From an archaeon (GTDB taxonomy: Archaea > Nanobdellota > Nanobdellia > Woesearchaeales > GW2011-AR9), in assembly GCA_023259115.1 (NCBI GenBank), contig JAHFQW010000014.1:1-43730 (forward strand): a stretch of DNA of 43,730 bases, in the 5' to 3' direction. Below, one piece after another: positions 39,113 to 43,730 of the stretch. The notes below the pieces were generated by a model. That model was not told where the DNA came from and ran no database searches. It saw only the letters and a program-made list of their open reading frames with translations. Positions within the stretch are counted from its first letter, which is position 1. Each line of letters begins with the position of its first letter. A program made the position numbers and the translations under genes.

Positions 39113-40891
39113 ATGGACTTGTTTACATCTAGGGATAAGAGACAGAAATCTGAATTAGAGAGAGTGCTCCATTCCCTTCCTCTCAGCGAGATCGAACTGT
39201 CATATGATGGGTATAGAGACGCACGCTTAGAAAAAGCTCATTCTAAAGTATATGTACTTCGGATAAATGATAGCTTAGACGCATATATTCCTCTTGGTGA
39301 AAATCAACTAACGATTTCGATAGGATTGAGCTACAAATCACTCTTTTTTTCAACGACATATGGCTTGCGAATAACTATTCCTACAGAAAATTTAGAGGTA
39401 TTGGAACATGTAGTAAACTTACAAAACTTACAAAAAGAGAAAAAGCATAAAAGTAAAATCTATCTCCCTCTCCAGCTGTCCAATTTTGTCGTGAGCCTTA
39501 GTGATAGTAATGATATCCCTTTGATAGGTACTCCTTTTCCGGCAATGGGTATTGAAGGATCGCAAGGAGTTTATCCACTCCTTCTGGTTCATACTTCTAT
39601 CTCTAACAAAAATAGGGGTTATGGTATCGATCTTCAAGACAAAAGTATAAAACTCTACAAACATACTCTTGCACCCACAGAGATGCGTTCTGTGATGCAG
39701 AGTTTGCAGAGGAAAACAAATCGTTCAACAGATCAGACCAAGACAGGGGAAATAACTATAGAAGGAGCGGTTAAAGAAGATGGAGAGAAAAGAGTAGAAT
39801 CTGCCGAAAATGCGTCTCAAAGGATTGTAGTTGTACCATGGCAAATAAAGAATTCCCCCACAGATCAAGAGATCAACTGGCGAGAACCAACATCAATTGT
39901 GTCGTATCTTGATGAGTATGTTGTGGGACAGCGTGATGCCAAGAGATTGATTGCCGTGGCGTTCTCAAATTATATGACAAAAGTTCAAACGAAAAATGAA
40001 GATATATACAAAGAGAATGTATTACTCATTGGGCCGTCGGGTGTGGGAAAAACATATATGATTTCGCTGTTGGCAAAAAAAGCAGCTCTACCAATGGTTC
40101 AAACAAAATTAACCGGGAAATCAAATGAGGGATACAAAGGCGAGAATCTATCGACAGTGTTTGAACAAATGAGAGCTATGACCAAAGAGGAAGCACCATA
40201 CGGAGTAATATTTTTGGATGAGATTGATAAATTAGCTCGTGATGAATCGGGGAGTGGAAATGCGTTTGGCCCACGATTGCAAGATGAATTGATTGGCTGG
40301 CTTGAGGATGCTACTATTATGGTTGAGACTAAAAAAGAAAATAAACCATTGAATACGCGAAATATTTTATTTGTGACCGCAGGGGCTTTTGGGCATTCTA
40401 CCAAAGATGATGGATTAACAGAGATTATTCAGAAGAGATTAGGATACGGACAGAAAATAGGATTTGGCATACAACAAGAAAGAAAAGATGGACAGGAGGA
40501 GTATGTGCTCTCAAAAGTGCGTCCAGAAGATTTAATTATGTATGGATTAAAAACGGAATTGGTGGGAAGATTACCTTCTTTGGGAGTACTTCATCCACTC
40601 ACGCTTGAGGATAAAGTGAGAATTTTAACTCAGACCAAAAAGTCTGTTCTTAGAAATTATACTCAATTGCTTTCGTTGAAAGGATATGAAGTGCAAATAG
40701 GCCAGGCAGTGCCGGAAGTGATTGCAGGATGTTGCCCCGCAGAGACGGGAGCGAGAGCACTACATGCAGTGTGTAATGATTTTTTTACAAAGATATTATT
40801 TGAACCAGCACGTTATGCGGATGATAAAAAGGTAATTAAATTAACGGCAGAATTGGCACGAGAACTGATAACGTTGTATAGAGGAGTTTGA
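39113..40891 (+). CDS. ClpX-like AAA+ unfoldase with novel N-terminal domain
   Basis: Residues 255-592 form a ClpX/HslU-class AAA+ module. It has YVVGQRDAKRLIAVA (269-283), Walker A GPSGVGKT (307-314), pore loop GYKG (340-343) in place of GYVG, Walker B VIFLDEIDK (365-373), TAGAF (422-426), IGFG (449-452, the ClpX loop that docks on ClpP), ELVGRLP (482-488) and sensor 2 TGAR (545-548). The zinc-binding N-domain and RKH loop of ClpX are missing. Instead about 250 residues of unknown, strand-rich sequence and an acidic linker precede the module. ClpX is bacterial and rare in archaea. No ClpP gene is in the window. The gene abuts a broken racemase, suggesting acquisition. Confidence 0.88.
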   Translation: MDLFTSRDKRQKSELERVLHSLPLSEIELSYDGYRDARLEKAHSKVYVLRINDSLDAYIPLGENQLTISIGLSYKSLFFSTTYGLRITIPTENLEVLEHVVNLQNLQKEKKHKSKIYLPLQLSNFVVSLSDSNDIPLIGTPFPAMGIEGSQGVYPLLLVHTSISNKNRGYGIDLQDKSIKLYKHTLAPTEMRSVMQSLQRKTNRSTDQTKTGEITIEGAVKEDGEKRVESAENASQRIVVVPWQIKNSPTDQEINWREPTSIVSYLDEYVVGQRDAKRLIAVAFSNYMTKVQTKNEDIYKENVLLIGPSGVGKTYMISLLAKKAALPMVQTKLTGKSNEGYKGENLSTVFEQMRAMTKEEAPYGVIFLDEIDKLARDESGSGNAFGPRLQDELIGWLEDATIMVETKKENKPLNTRNILFVTAGAFGHSTKDDGLTEIIQKRLGYGQKIGFGIQQERKDGQEEYVLSKVRPEDLIMYGLKTELVGRLPSLGVLHPLTLEDKVRILTQTKKSVLRNYTQLLSLKGYEVQIGQAVPEVIAGCCPAETGARALHAVCNDFFTKILFEPARYADDKKVIKLTAELARELITLYRGV

Positions 40892-41007
40892 ATAATTGAT
40901 CAAAATAAGGTTATTCAAGGTTCTTTATAGATAACTGCGTGCATAAAGTAACGCAGTTTACTATAAATATGTAGGTTACTATTCGATTATTTCACCTATT
41001 TACTATA
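40890..41007. repeat. Compound hairpin element after the ClpX-like gene
   Basis: The stop codon overlaps AATAATTGATCAA (40891-40903), the same 13-nt word found at the stop of the gene ending at 29090. A stem pairs 40926-40940 with 40951-40965 (13 of 15 bp, right end TTTACTATA). A second copy of the right end, TCGATTATTT (40983-40992) followed by CACCTATTTACTATATAT, matches the layout at 29143-29170, and TCGATTATTT can pair with 40890-40899 through one G-T wobble. The element runs into the 3' end of the small minus-strand frame. Confidence 0.6.
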
Positions 41008-41210
41008 TATTTATGAGTGATATCTGTTGGATCGTCATCGGGTTCGTTGCTAATGGGCTGAGGGATATATTCTGAATAAGAAGGAGGGAAATTATAAGGA
41101 CTTCCAGGAGAGATAGGAATATAATTACCCCCTCTACGCCATTGGTCTTTTGTTCTTTCATGTTCAATTATTAGAGGTAGGATGACAGTATCCAAAGGGG
41201 GATTGACCAT
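40992..41210 (-). CDS. Small Pro-rich hypothetical protein (72 residues)
   Basis: A short polar frame with a Pro-rich centre (PISPGSPYNFPPSYSEYIPQ) and an acidic C-terminal part (SNEPDDDP), probably disordered. No family is recognised. A TTTATATA box (41232-41239) is centred about 25 nt before the ATG at 41210, which supports expression. An alternative ATG lies at 41219. Its last codons overlap the hairpin element after the ClpX-like gene, which weakens the case for a conserved protein end. Confidence 0.4.
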   Translation of the reverse strand: MVNPPLDTVILPLIIEHERTKDQWRRGGNYIPISPGSPYNFPPSYSEYIPQPISNEPDDDPTDITHKYIVNR

Positions 41211-41291
41211 ATGAAGCATATACTCTTAGAAGTATATAAAGAATGTGACATAAAAAGGGGTTTTTTAAGAAAGGTCTGGTATACATTTGAA

Positions 41292-41831
41292 TCAAATGTC
41301 CAGAATTGATTTCCAGTTATCCCAATTTAGGCGTTTTTTAGAAGTGATATGTTTATTATAAGGTTGGTTAAATAGGATATGTTCCCAAGTGGGTGTTTCG
41401 AGACCTGTGATATTAGGTTTATCATCAATGAGAATGTCTCCACGAACAAGGGTTTTGTCGTTTGTGACAATGATTTTTTTTACCCATTCTGCCCCAAGAT
41501 ATTGATCTACCCATTGATATTTTTCTAACACACAATGTTCATATTGTGGAAGAGGAGCGGTGCAGATGAAGAGGTTATGACCGCGTTGTGTCATCTCAGA
41601 TAGTGCTTCTACTGCGCCATTGATGATAGGAAGGGATTGGTAAAATCCAGGGGTTAAATAGATTGATTCGACGAGGGATTGTAACTCAGAGGGATATTGT
41701 TCTTTCACATAAAAAGTGGTTCGTTCATCTAGGGGAATGAAGGGTTTGGTTGGGTGCAGAGATTGATAGGTATCTAAAACACTTTTTTCAAAGTTGGCGA
41801 TAACACCATCCATATCAATGAGTATTTTCAT
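41292..41831 (-). CDS. 5'(3')-deoxyribonucleotidase (NT5C family)
   Basis: This HAD-fold phosphatase of 179 residues dephosphorylates nucleoside monophosphates. Motif I is LIDMDGVIANFE, the cap has YLTPGFYQSLP, motif II is ICTAPLP, and motif III/IV is NDKTLVRGDILIDDKP, all typical of the NT5C/YqfW group. It probably trims excess dNMPs. A palindromic TTTTAAATAA box is upstream. A short palindrome, ACATTTGA-A-TCAAATGT (41283-41299), overlaps its stop codon. Confidence 0.9.
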   Translation of the reverse strand: MKILIDMDGVIANFEKSVLDTYQSLHPTKPFIPLDERTTFYVKEQYPSELQSLVESIYLTPGFYQSLPIINGAVEALSEMTQRGHNLFICTAPLPQYEHCVLEKYQWVDQYLGAEWVKKIIVTNDKTLVRGDILIDDKPNITGLETPTWEHILFNQPYNKHITSKKRLNWDNWKSILDI

Positions 41832-41841
41832 GAGTGATTAA

Positions 41842-41862
41842 TTTTAAATAAGTTATTTAAAA
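41842..41862 (-). promoter_or_regulatory. Palindromic AT-rich promoter of the NT5C gene
   Basis: TTTTAAATAA and TTATTTAAAA flank a single G, a perfect 10-bp palindrome. Its distal half is centred 26 nt before the ATG at 41831 and serves as the TATA box. The symmetry could also let a regulator bind. Confidence 0.5.
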
Positions 41863-41897
41863 GAGTTGTGAAAATTCATTCTTAGAGTTTATATTTT

Positions 41898-42176
41898 TTA
41901 AGGGATGATGGCAGAACATTGCTTGTTTATACACTGCACTTTGCCTTGCGAGCAGTCAAGAGTTTTTGGTTCGCAATCCATGCTACAGAGAGTACTTTTA
42001 CAGTTAGGGGCGTACTTTGAGTTGAGACTGTCATTGGCGTGGCAACAGGCGGCGGGAACACAGTCGGAGTCTTGGATGCAGGATTTTTCGGAGTTAATTG
42101 TTTGAGAGGGAGAACAAGCAATGAGGAAAAGAGTAAAGGTGAGGATACCTATGATAAGTAGTAGAGGGGATTTCAT
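41898..42176 (-). CDS. Cys-rich lipoprotein (92 residues)
   Basis: The N-terminal hydrophobic segment ends in the lipobox LIAC, with the lipid-bearing Cys at 21. The mature part holds ten further cysteines (33, 39, 44, 45, 59, 64, 68, 75, 82, 87) in a pattern beginning CIQDSDCVPAACC. The even number suggests five disulfides in an extracytoplasmic domain. It overlaps the gatD stop by 4 nt (ATGA), so it is co-translated with an unrelated tRNA enzyme. No function is recognised; a surface or inhibitor-like domain is possible. Confidence 0.75.
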   Translation of the reverse strand: MKSPLLLIIGILTFTLFLIACSPSQTINSEKSCIQDSDCVPAACCHANDSLNSKYAPNCKSTLCSMDCEPKTLDCSQGKVQCINKQCSAIIP

Positions 42177-43507
42177 TTTGGGATGAACTGAGATTCGTAT
42201 TGGTGTTGAGTGTTTATTTCGCCGCGAAGATTTTGAGTGATTAGTTTTTTGGCGTCAAGAGGTTTATAATTCCCCAAGAGCCAGGCGAGTTTAACAAATG
42301 CCGTGTTGGCGAGCATGTCTTCACCAGGAATAACGCCTAACGAGAGGAGGTCACGGCCTTTGTCGTAGACATTGAGGTTTACGGTACCATAGATACACTG
42401 CGTTGTCATAACGATGATGCAACCGGAGTTGATGAGGGATTTGAGAGCGGGATAGAATTTTTTGTGGATGGCACATTCGGGATTGGGCACTTGACCGGGT
42501 GTGTGTCCTAACCCCGTGCCTTCGATGATGAGGCCTTTGTAGCCTTGGAAGAAGGAAAATTGTTCTGGGAACATGTTGAGATGGATTTTGAGGAGGCCAA
42601 CTTTTTCTTGCATTTTTGGTTTGATGATGGGTTTATCATTGGTGCGCGTAGGATAGTCTTTTTGCAGGAATTGAATGGTTTTTGTTTGGTAATGTACTAT
42701 GGCGATAGGAGTAGTGTTGATGGGTTGGAAGGCGTCTCTTCTTGAGGAGTGGAGTTTGTAGGTTTTGGTTGCGGGGAGGATGTTACAATTATTATCGTTT
42801 TCATTTTCGTGCATACAAATAGCGACGCCGGCAAAGTCGGATTTGGTTATGAATTCGGCGGCGCATATTAAATTCATGCCACCATCACTGCTGCCTCGAT
42901 CTGAGGAGCGTTGGGAGCCGACGAGAATTATAGGAACGGGAGTGTGTTCTACAATAAAGGCAAGTGCGGCGGCGGCGACGGCTAGATTATCTGTACCCAT
43001 GCCAATGATGATGCCTGTTGCGCCAGATCTGATGTGTTGCTCTATTTTTTTAGCGAGTAATTCGAAGTGTTTGAATCGCAGATCATCTGACCACATTTTT
43101 GCGACAAGTTCTGAATTGATGTTGGCGATTGATTTTAATTCAGGGTAGAGCGCGAGGAGTTCTTCGGGTGAGAAGTTGGCGACAACGCCGCCGGTGCGAT
43201 AGTCCACTTTTGAGGCAATGGTGCCGCCGGTGTGGAGAACAGAGATGGTGGGAAGAGCAGGGTTGTGAAAGATTTTTTGTTTGGTCTCTTTAGTTTCTTT
43301 ATGTTCTTTTTTTTGGTTGAGATTTTTAGATGGCGGGTTGGCTTTTTCTATTACGGTTATTTTTTGTACATCTTTTTTGTTGAAGCCGATGTTATATCCT
43401 GTGTCTAATTTAATTAAAATTATGTCTTTGTCAAAACTAGGCATAAGCAGGCCTTCTATGGTTTCTTTTTTGGTTTTGAGCTGGACTTTGTCTGAGGGAT
43501 TTGGCAT
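42173..43507 (-). CDS. gatD: Glutamyl-tRNA(Gln) amidotransferase subunit D
   Basis: GatD is the asparaginase-like glutaminase that feeds ammonia to GatE for making Gln-tRNA(Gln), an archaeal-only route. The N-terminal barrel domain (about residues 5-55: EGLLMPSFDKDIILIKLDTG) sets it apart from plain asparaginases. The catalytic residues are kept: Thr in HTGGTIAS, Thr-Asp in MGTDN, and Lys in KLHSSRRDAF. The usual HGTDTM reads MGTDNL, an odd change at the active site. GatE is not adjacent. A TTTATATA box is 28 nt upstream, and the lipoprotein gene is coupled downstream. Confidence 0.93.
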   Translation of the reverse strand: MPNPSDKVQLKTKKETIEGLLMPSFDKDIILIKLDTGYNIGFNKKDVQKITVIEKANPPSKNLNQKKEHKETKETKQKIFHNPALPTISVLHTGGTIASKVDYRTGGVVANFSPEELLALYPELKSIANINSELVAKMWSDDLRFKHFELLAKKIEQHIRSGATGIIIGMGTDNLAVAAAALAFIVEHTPVPIILVGSQRSSDRGSSDGGMNLICAAEFITKSDFAGVAICMHENENDNNCNILPATKTYKLHSSRRDAFQPINTTPIAIVHYQTKTIQFLQKDYPTRTNDKPIIKPKMQEKVGLLKIHLNMFPEQFSFFQGYKGLIIEGTGLGHTPGQVPNPECAIHKKFYPALKSLINSGCIIVMTTQCIYGTVNLNVYDKGRDLLSLGVIPGEDMLANTAFVKLAWLLGNYKPLDAKKLITQNLRGEINTQHQYESQFIPK

Positions 43508-43530
43508 AGAGGAGATATAACGAAGAGGGA

Positions 43531-43538
43531 TTTATATA
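43531..43538 (-). promoter_or_regulatory. TATA box of gatD
   Basis: TTTATATA (plus-strand reading) is centred about 28 nt before the gatD ATG at 43507, suggesting a leaderless start. Confidence 0.55.
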
Positions 43539-43570
43539 GGTTTTGATGGGGGGATGGTTAAGCCGTAAAC

Positions 43571-43578
43571 TTAATATA
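43571..43578 (+). promoter_or_regulatory. TATA box of the gene at 43601
   Basis: TTAATATA is centred 26 nt before the ATG at 43601, matching the leaderless spacing of many genes in the window. Confidence 0.5.
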
Positions 43579-43600
43579 GTGCTTTCTCTAATGATAGATC

Positions 43601-43730
43601 ATGCCAATTCATTATTCTCTTACTGAATCATTGGAACTGCTCGCCACGCGCTTGGATGAGGATCAAAGGCAGCGTGACTATGAAGAAAAACCATGTATAC
43701 CCATTATTTCTAAATCTTTACGAATAGAAC
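43601..43730 (+). CDS. Start of an unknown gene, cut by the window end
   Basis: An ATG 26 nt after a TATA-like box opens a frame of 43 codons to the window edge. The start MPIHYSLTESLELLATRLDE is helical and acidic. The part seen is too short to assign a family. The correct promoter spacing and the divergent arrangement with gatD support a real gene. Confidence 0.55.
   Translation, partial: MPIHYSLTESLELLATRLDEDQRQRDYEEKPCIPIISKSLRIE

Noticed and set aside
41283-41299. Palindrome ACATTTGA-A-TCAAATGT as a terminator
   Set aside because: It overlaps the coding end, its loop is one base, and no T-run follows on the transcribed strand; probably chance or a minor protein site.

Overview
The window reads as archaeal chromosome. 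Diagnostic genes are GatD (the archaeal-type Glu-tRNA(Gln) amidotransferase subunit), aIF5B, aEF1B with its usual small zinc-ribbon neighbour, Trm1, a split transketolase, two TrmB-type regulators and an ERAP/tricorn-factor-like M1 aminopeptidase. Promoters are archaeal as well: in about twenty genes a TATA-like box is centred 25-28 nt before the ATG, so many first genes look leaderless, while internal operon genes carry GAGG/GGAGG ribosome sites. The AT-rich sequence, many tiny zinc-ribbon or Cys-rich proteins, an alpha-solenoid repeat protein and a CxxC-CxxC zinc-ribbon protein fit a DPANN lineage (Woesearchaeota-like). That placement is inference, not proof. No rRNA, tRNA, CRISPR array or transposase was found.

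Layout. 1-2.1 kb: a HEPN/minimal nucleotidyltransferase pair, a DoxX-like membrane protein and a glutaredoxin, separated by intergenic hairpins. 2.2-6.1 kb: glucokinase, then an operon of two micro membrane proteins, split transketolase and a 29-residue Cys-rich peptide. 6.2-9.7 kb: DnaQ-like exonuclease, PurF-like amidotransferase, disulfide oxidoreductase. 9.8-16.3 kb: M1 aminopeptidase, L-2-hydroxyglutarate dehydrogenase-like protein, HAD phosphatase with GlpD, DUF5679-like zinc ribbon. 16.5-25.4 kb: translation block (ValRS, Zn-ribbon, aEF1B, Trm1 with two unknown genes, aIF5B, PUA protein) plus MazG and a PEBP lipoprotein. 25.4-29.1 kb: accessory genes, including a second nucleotidyltransferase/small-protein pair with a TrmB regulator. 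29.3-38.7 kb: AspRS, GrpB, SIMPL, SpeD-like enzyme, SDR, chorismate mutase, PfkB kinase, solenoid protein, TrmB, nitroreductase. 38.8-41.2 kb: a truncated aspartate-racemase remnant abutting a large ClpX-like AAA+ unfoldase gene. 41.3-43.7 kb: deoxyribonucleotidase, Cys-rich lipoprotein, GatD and the start of an unknown gene.

The two most unusual items are the ClpX-like protein and a set of intergenic hairpins. The ClpX-like protein is in an archaeal context, has a new N-terminal domain of about 250 residues, and keeps the IGF motif that ClpX uses to dock on ClpP. The hairpins (109-151, 1600-1678, 1681-1727, 29122-29164, and an imperfect one at 40926-40965) lie 3' of genes. The four perfect ones start AGYAAA and end in its complement, while the rest of each stem differs but stays complementary. 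This is the pattern expected of a conserved structured element.
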